Positions 26,719 through 35,478 are shown, counted from the first letter of the stretch. The stretch: DNA of 64,000 bases from Neomoorella sulfitireducens (GCF_024733845.1 NZ_JANRHG010000009.1:45852-109851); one strand, 5' to 3'. Program-made: numbers and translations. The notes: generated by a model not told the origin, from the sequence alone.

Positions 26719-29235
26719 CTAGATTTCCTCCCATCTGGCGATTTCCACCAGGCACGAGTTAGGAGCCATTCCCGGGGCATTGGCCGACATGAGGCGGGAT
26801 GAGGTAAGAATATTAATACACCCACCCCTGTCCGGGCTGTAAGCCCGGCCCGGCTCAAGTGGGTCATATTTACCGGAGGAGGCGTAACAATGGATTACCC
26901 CTGGCCGTACCCGCCCGGTAACATTGGCCACACCCAGCACCGCACCGCGGTCATTATAGACCCGTACAATATCCCCCTCCTGGATGTCCCTGGACGCCGC
27001 ATCGCGCGGGTTGATCCTGATAGTTATCCAGTCGTAGCCGTCTTTATGCCGCCGGTGGCCCGGTATATCTGCCAGCCAGGGTGCATGAACGTCGTAATGA
27101 GTATGGTAAGAGTACCGCGGGTGAGGTGCCATGAGCTGCAGGGGGTACTTGCCGGCGAGGGCGCATTCCAACCCTTCCCAGCTCGGGGTATAATGGGGCA
27201 CTGGTGGCCGCTCCTGGTCCTCAGGCAGGTGCGTTTTCAGGCTCTGCGAGGTAAACTCGATCTTGCCTGTGTAAGTGCCCAGTTTGCCGCCGGTGGGATT
27301 ATTGTCTGGCGTGTCACACTGGCGCCCTTCATAAAACCACCGGAATGCAGGCGTGGGATGATAATTTTCCGGCAAAGGTACTACAAAATACCCTTTAGCC
27401 TTGAATTCTTCAAAGCTAACGTACTTCGGGAGGTCTGATATCTCAAACATGCGCCGTATCCAATCTTCCTCGGTCTTGCCGCCGTCCGTGTAATCCTCTG
27501 CAAATCCCAGCCGCTGCGCCAGGAGCCGGAAGATCTCGTAGTCCGACTTGGATTCGTATAAAGGCTCAATACATTTCTGCTGGTATACGACAATTCTATA
27601 ATTACAACCGTTCGAGCCGTGGTAAGAGTAGCCGCCTGTATTAGTCATTTCCGCTATATCATTGCGCTCCAGGTTGGTACAGGCCGGTAAAACAATATCG
27701 GCAAACCGGGTTTCCGGGTCCCACCAGATTGATTGGTTGACAACAAACTCCAGCTTCGGGCTCTGGTAGGCTTCTACCCAGCGGTTCGTATTGGTCATGG
27801 TGCCCATGAAGGAGCCGCCGTAGCGGTAGAACATCTTTACTTCCGAGTGCCCGGGGAGCGGGTAGGTATACGGGATTAACTGCTGCTCAATTGACTTGCC
27901 GCAAAAACCTTCCCCGCGCCAGGAAATAGGCGGGTTCAAAATTGCATCCGGGAAGAGCGGCCGGTACAAGCGCTGGCGCACTGGATTAACTGCCGTTTTC
28001 CTGGCTATACCGTCGGGCCTGCCATCGCCTATTATTTTCCCGTCCGGATCGGCATATCCTGGAAAACGGAAATTTCCATTAAAAGGCGCCCCCAACGTAC
28101 CGGACCAGATGTTCACTCCCGGCTTCCCCAAACCCTGCATTGCCTGCAGGAGTACCATCATCCGCGCCCATTCATGGCCATAAGCGGTGCGGCAGGCCCC
28201 GCCGAAACCACCACGAGCCCCGCAACCCAGCATTACCCTCTTGCTGGCCCACTCACGCGCCAGGGCCCTTACCACTCTCGGCTCCACACCACTAATCTGC
28301 CCGGCCCATTCCGGCGTCTTGGGTACACCGTCTTCTTCACCCAGGATGTAAGCCTTGAATTCCTCAAACCCGTACGTGCGGTTGTGCACATATTCCTCGT
28401 CATATGTTCCTTCTTTAAGCCAGATATAAGCTATAGCCATGGCCAGTGCCACGTCGGTACCTGGCCGGGGGGCAATCCATTTATCCGCCATGCGGGCTGC
28501 CGTGTAGTTACAGAAGGGATCGATAAAAATTATCTTTTTTCCCAGTTCCTTTAACCATACGCGCCAGATAGCCGATTCTTGAGCTGCATATCCTCCCCGT
28601 GTGGAATCCGGATCATGGGACCACCAGATAAATAACTCGGTATTTTTAAGGGCGTCCTCCAGAAGATCATATTGCTCCGGGTTACCCAACCGCCAGTAGA
28701 AACCCCAGGTGTGTACGGCACCCCAGTGCCATCCCTCCCAGCTGTCCGGGTTGTCAAAGATGGCGGTATAACCCAGCAGGTTAAAGAAGCGTCCAAAGGC
28801 GCTCATCTTGTAGCCAATATTTCCCCAGTTGTGGTGCGAAGACGTGATGGCGGTAATAGCCTCCGGGCCATAAGCAGAGCGTATCCGTTGCATTTCCCGC
28901 GCCACAATATCCAGGGCCTCGTCCCAGGATACCCGTACATAGGGCGACTTACCCCTGTTTTCCGGGTGCCTGTTCCCGTCCGGGTCAAAATCTACCCTTT
29001 TCATTGGGTATTTAATCCGGTCCTCGGAGTAGACGCGTAGTTTTTCAGTCAAAACAAAGGGTGCAACCGTGGTTTTCCTGGGGGGGCTGAATTTCCTGCC
29101 CCCGGCTTCAATGCTCCACGCTGGGGGATCTTCATCTTCCAATACCAGGGGTCGTACCCGCACGATCCTGCCGTCCCGAACATGTACCTTGATGGCCCCG
29201 CCAACGGTACAGTTGGTAAAAACTTGCTCGTCCAT
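26719..29235 (-). CDS. Pyrogallol-phloroglucinol transhydroxylase-like Mo subunit 1
   Basis: A 838-residue Mo-bis-MGD protein without an N-terminal Fe-S motif, like the 875-residue large subunit of Pelobacter transhydroxylase. The published active-site residues there (as I recall them) are His144, Asp174, Ser175 (Mo ligand) and Tyr404. Here His134 (SSHHNWG), Asp164-Ser165 (NPDSWEGW) and Tyr394 (FPGYADPDG) keep exactly the same spacing, a constant offset of ten. The enzyme converts pyrogallol to phloroglucinol with 1,2,3,5-tetrahydroxybenzene as cosubstrate; resorcinol hydroxylase is a close relative and cannot be excluded. It lies between the SDR and its small subunit in the sigma-54 operon that starts with dctM. 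Confidence 0.87.
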   Translation of the reverse strand: MDEQVFTNCTVGGAIKVHVRDGRIVRVRPLVLEDEDPPAWSIEAGGRKFSPPRKTTVAPFVLTEKLRVYSEDRIKYPMKRVDFDPDGNRHPENRGKSPYVRVSWDEALDIVAREMQRIRSAYGPEAITAITSSHHNWGNIGYKMSAFGRFFNLLGYTAIFDNPDSWEGWHWGAVHTWGFYWRLGNPEQYDLLEDALKNTELFIWWSHDPDSTRGGYAAQESAIWRVWLKELGKKIIFIDPFCNYTAARMADKWIAPRPGTDVALAMAIAYIWLKEGTYDEEYVHNRTYGFEEFKAYILGEEDGVPKTPEWAGQISGVEPRVVRALAREWASKRVMLGCGARGGFGGACRTAYGHEWARMMVLLQAMQGLGKPGVNIWSGTLGAPFNGNFRFPGYADPDGKIIGDGRPDGIARKTAVNPVRQRLYRPLFPDAILNPPISWRGEGFCGKSIEQQLIPYTYPLPGHSEVKMFYRYGGSFMGTMTNTNRWVEAYQSPKLEFVVNQSIWWDPETRFADIVLPACTNLERNDIAEMTNTGGYSYHGSNGCNYRIVVYQQKCIEPLYESKSDYEIFRLLAQRLGFAEDYTDGGKTEEDWIRRMFEISDLPKYVSFEEFKAKGYFVVPLPENYHPTPAFRWFYEGRQCDTPDNNPTGGKLGTYTGKIEFTSQSLKTHLPEDQERPPVPHYTPSWEGLECALAGKYPLQLMAPHPRYSYHTHYDVHAPWLADIPGHRRHKDGYDWITIRINPRDAASRDIQEGDIVRVYNDRGAVLGVANVTGRVRPGVIHCYASSGKYDPLEPGRAYSPDRGGCINILTSSRLMSANAPGMAPNSCLVEIARWEEI

Positions 29236-29253
29236 GCGGTTTTTACCACCTTC

Positions 29254-30024
29254 CTATCCTATAGCAGTCAACCCGCCGTCGACATAGATGATCTGGCCGG
29301 TTACAAATTCGGCCGCATCAGAAGCCAGGAATACGACTGCCCCAACTACATCGTTAGCCAGTCCCAGGCGTCCCCAGGGGATATTACGCAGGTATTTTTC
29401 CGTACGGCCTGGTTCCTGCATTTGCTTTTCCGTAAATTTGGTGGCGATGAGGGCCGGGCCGACAGCATTAACGTTAACCTTGTAGGGCGCCCACTCGGCT
29501 GCCAGGCAGCGGGTAATCATATCTACTGCCGCTTTCGTCGCGCAATAGCCAGAATTCCCGCCGGCGTTAGCCCGTACCCCCCGGACGGAAGAAACATTCA
29601 CAATTTTACCGTATCTCTTTTCCACCATCACCCGCCCGAACTCTTTACAAGTGATCATGGTCCCCTTTACGTTAGCATCGAACAGCCTCTGCCACTCATT
29701 TATGGGGAAATCCAGGGCCATGGCCTTGACATTGAAGCCATGGGCGTTGACCAGGATGTCAACTGTTCCTAACTGCTTTACTACTTGCTGCACGAGTGCC
29801 GCCACACTGGCCTCGTTGGTAACATCCGCCACCAGGGGCAAAATTTCTGCATCCAGTTCCGTTGCTATCTCTTCCGCAGTTTTCTTCAAACTTTCTATGT
29901 TCCGGCTGGTGATTACCACCTTTGCTCCCTGAGCAGCCAGGCCGCGGGCTATCGCCGATCCAATACCCCCGGCACCACCGGTAACTACCGCCACCCTTTG
30001 GGAAAGATCAAACATCGCTCCCAT
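29254..30024 (-). CDS. SDR-family oxidoreductase; candidate phloroglucinol reductase
   Basis: A ~256-residue classical short-chain dehydrogenase of the FabG type. The cofactor motif TGGAGGIGSAIA is near residue 16, VNAHG appears in place of NNAG, the catalytic Ser is in NVSSVRG, and the YxxxK pair reads YCATK. ATKFTEKQM and ASDAAEFVTGQIIYVDGG follow. VITSRN in the second strand leaves NADPH or NADH undecided. Phloroglucinol reductases of anaerobes belong to this subfamily, and the adjacent transhydroxylase makes that role likely; 3-hydroxy-5-oxohexanoate oxidation is the alternative. Start at ATG 30024, about ten bases after AGGAGAAG. Confidence 0.88.
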   Translation of the reverse strand: MGAMFDLSQRVAVVTGGAGGIGSAIARGLAAQGAKVVITSRNIESLKKTAEEIATELDAEILPLVADVTNEASVAALVQQVVKQLGTVDILVNAHGFNVKAMALDFPINEWQRLFDANVKGTMITCKEFGRVMVEKRYGKIVNVSSVRGVRANAGGNSGYCATKAAVDMITRCLAAEWAPYKVNVNAVGPALIATKFTEKQMQEPGRTEKYLRNIPWGRLGLANDVVGAVVFLASDAAEFVTGQIIYVDGGLTAIG

Positions 30025-30061
30025 TTTCCGCCTCACCTTCTCCTAAACGGTTTTACCCGAT

Positions 30062-30922
30062 TCAAGACTTTAAGGGCTTGAGCCCGAGTATCTTCCTGGC
30101 TTCTTCCGGTGTGGCCGGTTCCTTACCCAATTCCCGCGCGATCCTGACTGAACGCGCCACTAGCTGGGCGTTGCTCTTTGCCAGTTCTCCCTTGCGGTAA
30201 TAAATATTATCCTCCAGGCCCACCCGGATGCAGCAACCCAGAACCATAGCCATAGTGGTCAAGGGGAGCTGGGCAGCACCGACAGCAGATACGTTGATAA
30301 TCGCCTCAGCGGGAGCAAAATCAATAAGGGACATCAGGTACTTCGGTGTTGCCTCGACAGCACCCTGGTATTTCATGCCCATAACCAGGTTAATATAAAA
30401 AGGCTTTTCGATAAGGTTTTTATCAATAAGGTTCTGCACATCGCGGAACATGGAGTGGCTATAAACTTCCATTTCCGGCTTGATCTCTCGTTCCTTCATC
30501 GCCCTGGCCCAGGCCTCAATATCGCTCGGGGAATTGGAGAATGTCGTCCCGGCATAGGCACCGCTGACGCGAAGCAGGGTGCCCATATTCAGCGAGGCCA
30601 TTTCCGGCCGGGCTTCCAGGCATTTCACTCGCTCTTCAAGGGACAAGTTGGCGCCGCCACCGGTACTATCCTGGAGTATGAGATCGCACCTGGCCCGGAT
30701 TTTTTCGTGGATCTCCCCGTACACGGCTGGATCCCCGGTCGGTTTTCCTTGCCGGTCCCTGGCATGGATATGCACAATGGCAGCACCTTCGTTGTAACAC
30801 TCGTACGCCGCCTGAGCTATTTCATCAGGCTGCTCGGGTACAGCCGGGGTCATGGCCTTGGTAACCATGGCCCCGGTGACGCTTACGGTGATAATAACTT
30901 TATCCTGCGGGAGTGTAATCAT
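30062..30922 (-). CDS. BKACE-family beta-keto acid cleavage enzyme (DUF849); candidate triacetate acetoacetate-lyase
   Basis: A 286-residue TIM-barrel enzyme of the 3-keto-5-aminohexanoate cleavage (BKACE) family. The metal-binding pair is in HIHARD (His51, His53). LILQDSTGGG and SLNMGTLLR follow, and VGLEDNIYYRKGELAKSN carries the conserved Glu-Asp near the C-terminus. BKACE enzymes react a 3-oxoacid with acetyl-CoA to give acetoacetate and a new acyl-CoA. On triacetate this would give acetoacetate plus acetoacetyl-CoA, as described for phloroglucinol-degrading Clostridium. ATG at 30922 with GGAGG eleven bases ahead. Confidence 0.93.
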   Translation of the reverse strand: MITLPQDKVIITVSVTGAMVTKAMTPAVPEQPDEIAQAAYECYNEGAAIVHIHARDRQGKPTGDPAVYGEIHEKIRARCDLILQDSTGGGANLSLEERVKCLEARPEMASLNMGTLLRVSGAYAGTTFSNSPSDIEAWARAMKEREIKPEMEVYSHSMFRDVQNLIDKNLIEKPFYINLVMGMKYQGAVEATPKYLMSLIDFAPAEAIINVSAVGAAQLPLTTMAMVLGCCIRVGLEDNIYYRKGELAKSNAQLVARSVRIARELGKEPATPEEARKILGLKPLKS

Positions 30923-30949
30923 TGTGTCACAAACCTCCAATTGTTTCCT

Positions 30950-31900
30950 TTACAACTTCTCGAGGCAAAAACCTGTGCCAGCAAAGACCCTGAGCAACCT
31001 GCGATCCCGCTCTTTAAGAATCTCTTCTGTCTTCCGGCCGGAGTAATCATAAAAGCCTTTACCCGTCTTAACTCCCAGGCAGCCGGCCTCCACCAGGCCA
31101 AATAATGAGCTGGGCCGGTTGTTTTCGGGTGCCTCGCTGAACTCCGGGTTCTCCAGATTGCGCGCGCTCAGGTCAAGTCCCGTAAAGTCGTAGCGCTGCA
31201 CTACCCCCACTACCATCATCCGCGGGGCCAGGCTGGCCTTGACTGCCAGGTCCAGGGCCTCGGCATCAATAAAGCCATTATCCAGGAGGTAGAAGATCTC
31301 CCGGCCCAGGGCGCGCTGCAGCCGGTTGATAACGAAACCGGGGACGAATTTATTAAGCACCACCGGTACCTTACCTATAGCTGTGAGCAACGAGGTAACC
31401 GCCTCTACCGTGGCTTCTGAGGTCTGCGGCCCCTTCACCACTTCTACCAGCGGTACCACCTGCGGCGGGGCAAACCAGTGCGCTATGGCCGTGAGCGAAG
31501 GCCTGGGCGTAATCGAAAAAATGTCCAGGTAAGAAGTATTGCTCGTGAATATGGTATGTCGCGGGCATATCCCATCCAGCTCACGAAATACCTCCTGTTT
31601 TACTTCCTTCTTTTCGACCACAGTTTCAACTACCAGGTCCGCCCCGGCACCGACCTCCTCCAGGAAGCGGGTTGGCCTTATGCGCGCCAATATCACCTCC
31701 TTCTCCCCGGCACCCAGGAGACCTTCCTCGATAAATACATCCAGGCTCGCCTCGATGACCCTGAGCGCCCGGTCCAGGGTTTCCTGGCGGCGGGTATAAA
31801 GGGATACTTCCAGGCCGTGCCTGGCAAAACTCTGGGCTATCCCCGGCCCCATAGTACCGGCGCCGATGACGGCCACTTTAGCGATGGACCCGTTATGCAT
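30950..31900 (-). CDS. 3-hydroxyacyl-CoA dehydrogenase-family enzyme; candidate 3-hydroxy-5-oxohexanoate dehydrogenase
   Basis: A ~316-residue two-domain NAD-dependent dehydrogenase. The N-terminal Rossmann motif is VIGAGTMGPGIAQSFARHG, the catalytic His region is AIAHWFAPPQVVPLVEVVKG with FTSNTSYL before it, and the C-terminal helical domain ends in GCLGVKTGKGFYDYS. This family oxidises 3-hydroxyacyl-CoA esters, but members acting on free hydroxyacids exist (for example gulonate dehydrogenase). In this cluster oxidation of 3-hydroxy-5-oxohexanoate to triacetate, right before the BKACE step, is the best guess. ATG start at 31900; an in-frame TTG lies two codons earlier. Confidence 0.88.
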   Translation of the reverse strand: MHNGSIAKVAVIGAGTMGPGIAQSFARHGLEVSLYTRRQETLDRALRVIEASLDVFIEEGLLGAGEKEVILARIRPTRFLEEVGAGADLVVETVVEKKEVKQEVFRELDGICPRHTIFTSNTSYLDIFSITPRPSLTAIAHWFAPPQVVPLVEVVKGPQTSEATVEAVTSLLTAIGKVPVVLNKFVPGFVINRLQRALGREIFYLLDNGFIDAEALDLAVKASLAPRMMVVGVVQRYDFTGLDLSARNLENPEFSEAPENNRPSSLFGLVEAGCLGVKTGKGFYDYSGRKTEEILKERDRRLLRVFAGTGFCLEKL

Positions 31901-31916
31901 CTTCAAATCACCCTTG

Positions 31917-32252
31917 CTACTTCACCTCAGCCGTGACCACCAGGATAGTGGCCGGCCGGTTGTTATTAACCTCTATTTCCCTTTCCTCCCCCGGAGGGAT
32001 ATATACCAGGTCGCCTTCATTCAGCACGTACTCAGCCTCATGGCCCCGCACAGTTATTGACCCAGCCAGTACGTAGTACGCGCGTTCCAGGGGTGAGGTC
32101 GACATCTCAGCCCCGCCGTTCGGTAAAAAGTGCGACATAGATACCGTAACTCCCCTGGTCTCCACCTCCGGGCTAACCATCTTGATGCCCCACATATGGA
32201 AATGCTTGCGGGCATCGTATACCCTGCCCTCGCCGGCCTTTACGACCTTCAT
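31917..32252 (-). CDS. Cupin-domain protein
   Basis: A 111-residue single-cupin protein: SMSHFLPNGGAEMSTSP and YYVLAGSITVRG form motif 1, and GDLVYIPPGEEREIEV forms motif 2. In motif 1 the usual metal-binding His residues are mostly replaced, so metal binding is doubtful. Homologous small cupins occur in catabolic operons as isomerases, lactonases or ligand-binding helpers; nothing here decides. It lies between dctQ and the dehydrogenase with short gaps, so it belongs to the operon. Confidence 0.8.
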   Translation of the reverse strand: MKVVKAGEGRVYDARKHFHMWGIKMVSPEVETRGVTVSMSHFLPNGGAEMSTSPLERAYYVLAGSITVRGHEAEYVLNEGDLVYIPPGEEREIEVNNNRPATILVVTAEVK

Positions 32253-32298
32253 GGTTTCTTCCCTCTCTTTTTAGACAAGATTGCTTCCTGCCGCTTGG

Positions 32299-32811
32299 CT
32301 AGTAATTCCTGTATAACAGCCTGCTAACCGCGACCAGGAAATCACCCAGCAGGACCAGGCACAGCACCACGTAGCCTATCACTTCGACCGCAACAAAGGG
32401 GTAATTGGGTATAAACAAGACGCCCGAGGTCGACTTGCTGATATACATGGTCTTGGTCTGTAAAATTCCGGCATAGACAAAGATGCACATGAGAAAAAAG
32501 GCCACAACAGCGTTTACCAATTCTTGCACCACCTGGGCCCTGTTACCCAGCTTGTTGTACAGGATCTCCACGCTGACGTTCTTTTTTTCCGCCTGTGCAT
32601 GCCCGATGCACAGGAAAACAGTGAGCACCATGGTGTATTCAACTATTTCGTAGGCCCCGAGCACACCCTTCCCAAAATAGCGGCAGGTCACATCCACCAC
32701 CGTCACCATCATCATGACCATGAGGAATATTATCCCGATGTTGTTTGTGACCCGCGCCAAACCGTTTATCGCAGCAGCAATCCTGAAACCGAAACTGTCT
32801 CTGGCATCCAT
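32299..32811 (-). CDS. dctQ: TRAP transporter small permease (DctQ)
   Basis: A 170-residue membrane protein with four helices (about residues 15-40, 50-72, 92-115 and 135-158), the topology of DctQ subunits. TCRYFGKGVLGAYEIVEYTM near helix 2 is the family's conserved loop. It forms the membrane complex with DctM for Na+-driven uptake using the DctP binding protein. It is separated from dctP by a strong hairpin, which may let dctP be made in excess. Confidence 0.92.
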   Translation of the reverse strand: MDARDSFGFRIAAAINGLARVTNNIGIIFLMVMMMVTVVDVTCRYFGKGVLGAYEIVEYTMVLTVFLCIGHAQAEKKNVSVEILYNKLGNRAQVVQELVNAVVAFFLMCIFVYAGILQTKTMYISKSTSGVLFIPNYPFVAVEVIGYVVLCLVLLGDFLVAVSRLLYRNY

Positions 32812-32867
32812 CTGCCCCCCACCTTCCCTCGAAACTATTAGCGAGCACTGCTCCAGGGGAAGCTCCC

Positions 32868-32891
32868 CCGGCGGGAAAAACTTCCCGCCGG
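32868..32891 (-). other. Intercistronic hairpin between dctP and dctQ
   Basis: CCGGCGGGAA (32868-32877) pairs perfectly with TTCCCGCCGG (32882-32891) around a four-base loop. There is no T-run, so it is more likely an mRNA-stabilising or partial attenuation element than a terminator. It lies 19 bases after the dctP stop. Confidence 0.7.
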
Positions 32892-32910
32892 AGGTGTAAT
32901 TATTGGCTTT

Positions 32911-33990
32911 CTACTGGCCGGTGTATTTCTTGATCAGTTTTTGCGTTTCCTCGAGAACTGTCTTGGCCGGCTTCTTGGAGGCTTCCATATCATTTACCCA
33001 TTTATCCCATACTTTCTGGGCCACGGAGACCCACCGCTGCTGCTCTTCCGGTGTGAGCGGGATTATTTCCTTATTTAGTTCCTTCACCCGAGCCCTGGCC
33101 TGTTTCTCGCTCTCGTCAAACACTTTGCCAAAGTGCTGGGCCGCAAATTGCCCGCTGACTTCTTCTATCGCCTTCTGCACGTCCGCAGGCAGGCTGTTCC
33201 ACTTTTGCTCGTTCATGATGATCCAGAACGGGGCGATGAACAAATTGACATCCGTAATATAGTTGGATACCTCGGGCAACCGGAAGCCCTTGATCCCTTG
33301 CCAGTCGATCGAGTAGCCGTCGATAGTGCCCTTCTGCATGTTTTCAAATATATCCGGCGCCGGGATCAGGACCGGCAGGGCGCCTGCTTGCTTCATAAAT
33401 TCGGTCGGCGGGCCGGCCGGTGTTCTCACCTTGAGCCCCTTCAAGTCTTCCAGTGTCCGTACGGCTTTCTTGCTGGTGCCAATCGGGTTAACTGCATTGC
33501 AATGGAGCGCCAGTACCTTCACCCCGGGAAACTCGCCCTTCAAATACGGGGTGTTGGCATACAGGTCCCACAGGACCTTGCTCCCCACTTCCGCGCTGGG
33601 TATGCCCAGCATGGGCAGGTCGATAACCTCGGTCATGGGGAAGCGTCCCGGGAAGAAGCCGACAAACCCCCAGGCTATGTCGGCAATCCCGTTGGTCACC
33701 ATCTCATAGGCATCCTTGGCCTTACCTAGGGTCTCAGCGGGATAGATGGTGATCTTAACCTTGCCGTTGGTGCGCTCCTCGATCATTTTGGCCCACTGCT
33801 CGACGCCATTGCGGGCAAAGTCCGAAGTCGGCGGGTCGTGATGGTGGAACTTGAGCTCAATCACACTGCCGCCTGCCTGTCCCTTGTCGGCGGCCTTGTC
33901 CTGGGACGCCTGCTGTTTCTGCCCGCATCCCGCCAGTACCAGACCCGCTATGGCCAGTACACTGGCAAACGCCATAACCCTTTTCAACAT
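32911..33990 (-). CDS. dctP: TRAP transporter substrate-binding lipoprotein (DctP)
   Basis: A 359-residue exported binding protein. The lipoprotein signal peptide ends in VLAGC with the lipidated Cys near residue 21, followed by a Gln/Ala/Asp-rich linker. The mature part has the DctP pattern: LKFHHHDPPTSDFARNGVEQ, the Arg-containing LKGLKVRTPAGP that usually grips a carboxylate, and ALHCNAVNPIGTSKKAVRT. A carboxylated substrate is thus expected, perhaps gallate or another hydroxybenzoate or a ring-fission acid; this is inference. Start at ATG 33990 after GGAAAGGAGG. Gene order M-P-Q differs from the common P-Q-M. Confidence 0.93.
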   Translation of the reverse strand: MLKRVMAFASVLAIAGLVLAGCGQKQQASQDKAADKGQAGGSVIELKFHHHDPPTSDFARNGVEQWAKMIEERTNGKVKITIYPAETLGKAKDAYEMVTNGIADIAWGFVGFFPGRFPMTEVIDLPMLGIPSAEVGSKVLWDLYANTPYLKGEFPGVKVLALHCNAVNPIGTSKKAVRTLEDLKGLKVRTPAGPPTEFMKQAGALPVLIPAPDIFENMQKGTIDGYSIDWQGIKGFRLPEVSNYITDVNLFIAPFWIIMNEQKWNSLPADVQKAIEEVSGQFAAQHFGKVFDESEKQARARVKELNKEIIPLTPEEQQRWVSVAQKVWDKWVNDMEASKKPAKTVLEETQKLIKKYTGQ

Positions 33991-34118
33991 AATAAACTCA
34001 TGCCTCCTTTCCAAATTCTCCAATTCCCAATTGTACCTTGACTCCTAAACTACTTTCTCCTCCATTACTCTTTTATACTTTTTCCTTGATACTACCACCC
34101 CCCCCATTCTTTATTTAT

Positions 34119-35423
34119 TTAAAATTTCATAAGCGAAGGTAACCATGTCGCTAATTGCGGGAATATGAACAAGACGAGCTGAAAGACTACTATAGTTAGC
34201 ACATACGGCAAAACTCTCCTGAAAAGTCCTTCCAGCTTGATCTTTTCGCTAATGCCTTTGACAACGTAAAGATTCATCCCTACAGGCGGGGTAATTAATC
34301 CCTCTTCCACGCAGGTGACGGCCAGTACCCCGAACCATATGGGATCAAAACCTATATTCTGTATAACCGGGAAAAAGATAGGCACGGTGAGAAGCAGCAT
34401 GGCAAGACTGTCCATAAAACACCCTAATATCAGATAAACAATCATTATCCCAACGATGATTAAATACCTGGAAACCTCTAGCCCGGAAATAAAGTTTGCT
34501 ATCACCATTGGTAATTTGGCTAACGACATAAAGTATCCAAAAATCATGGCGCCGATCAGGATGGTGAAAATCATGGCCGAAGTCTTGCCGGTTTCCAGGA
34601 GGGAATAGACGAATTTCTCCCACGACAGCTGCCTGGTGCCGACAGCATATAGAAAGGTGAGAAAGGTCCCCACGGCCGCCGCTTCTGTGGCCGTAAAAAT
34701 CCCCACGTATATGCCGCCCATAGTAATGACGAAGATAATTGCTATGGGCAACATCCCCCTTACGGCGTGCCACATGTCAGCCAGGCTGTGCCTGGGACCG
34801 GGTGGTGCAAGCTGCGGATAACGGGAGGCAATGAGATAGGCCGTAATCATGTACATGAGCATGAGGACTGCACCCGGTATAACGCAGGCTATAATCATCT
34901 TGCCTATGGATTGCTCTGTCAGTATCGCATAAAGTACAATCGGGACACCCGGGGGGATGAAGCTCCCCAGGCTACCCCCCGCCACAACGCTGGCCCCGGC
35001 AAAGCTGGAGTCATATTTATACTTGTCCATTTCCGGCAAGGCGACCTTGCCCAAGGCACCTGCAGTGGCGGGGCTCGATCCGCATATGGCACCGAATAAA
35101 CCACAGGCCAGGATGGTGGCCATGGCCAGGCCGCCTTTGAGGTGGCCAATGACCTTATAGACGGCATTGTATAGGCCTTCCGTCAGGCCGCAGCGGGAAG
35201 CAAATTCTCCCATCAGAATGAAAAGGGGTATAACGCTCAAGTTATAAGAAGACACGGTCGAATAGGGTACTGTCTTCAGGACACCCATGGCAGCGGGCAA
35301 GCTGTTGACGAGCATCACTCCTACGAAGCCTACCAGGGCCATGATAAAACCAATGGGCATGCGTGTCAGCATGAGAAGTAAAAGCACGATGATTCCTAAA
35401 AGTCCAATAGTAGTGATCTCCAT
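34119..35423 (-). CDS. dctM: TRAP transporter large permease (DctM)
   Basis: A 434-residue protein with about twelve membrane helices and the DctM signatures. These are VIPLFILMGEFASRCGLTEGLY, CGLFGAICGSSPATAGALGKVALPEM, GGSLGSFIPPGVPIVLYAI and the C-terminal CVEEGLITPPVGMNLYVVKG. It is the transmembrane channel of the Na+-coupled transporter. It is the first gene after the sigma-54 promoter at 35463-35478, with AGGGAGGAG before its ATG and a predicted leader of about 30 bases. Confidence 0.95.
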   Translation of the reverse strand: MEITTIGLLGIIVLLLLMLTRMPIGFIMALVGFVGVMLVNSLPAAMGVLKTVPYSTVSSYNLSVIPLFILMGEFASRCGLTEGLYNAVYKVIGHLKGGLAMATILACGLFGAICGSSPATAGALGKVALPEMDKYKYDSSFAGASVVAGGSLGSFIPPGVPIVLYAILTEQSIGKMIIACVIPGAVLMLMYMITAYLIASRYPQLAPPGPRHSLADMWHAVRGMLPIAIIFVITMGGIYVGIFTATEAAAVGTFLTFLYAVGTRQLSWEKFVYSLLETGKTSAMIFTILIGAMIFGYFMSLAKLPMVIANFISGLEVSRYLIIVGIMIVYLILGCFMDSLAMLLLTVPIFFPVIQNIGFDPIWFGVLAVTCVEEGLITPPVGMNLYVVKGISEKIKLEGLFRRVLPYVLTIVVFQLVLFIFPQLATWLPSLMKF

Positions 35424-35462
35424 ATAATCCCGGATCTCCTCCCTTTTTATTAAATATTTACT

Positions 35463-35478
35463 TGCAAGTAGCGTGCCA
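35463..35478 (-). promoter_or_regulatory. Sigma-54 (-24/-12) promoter of the TRAP/transhydroxylase-1 operon
   Basis: On the minus strand the bases are TGGCACGCTACTTGCA, a full match to the sigma-54 consensus TGGCACG-N4-TTGCA. Transcription would begin near 35452, about 28 bases before the dctM start. The operon behind it may run through dctM, dctP, dctQ and the aromatic genes as far as the scoAB region, since genes are closely spaced to 20869. An activator of the required class is encoded at 40190-42118. Confidence 0.9.
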
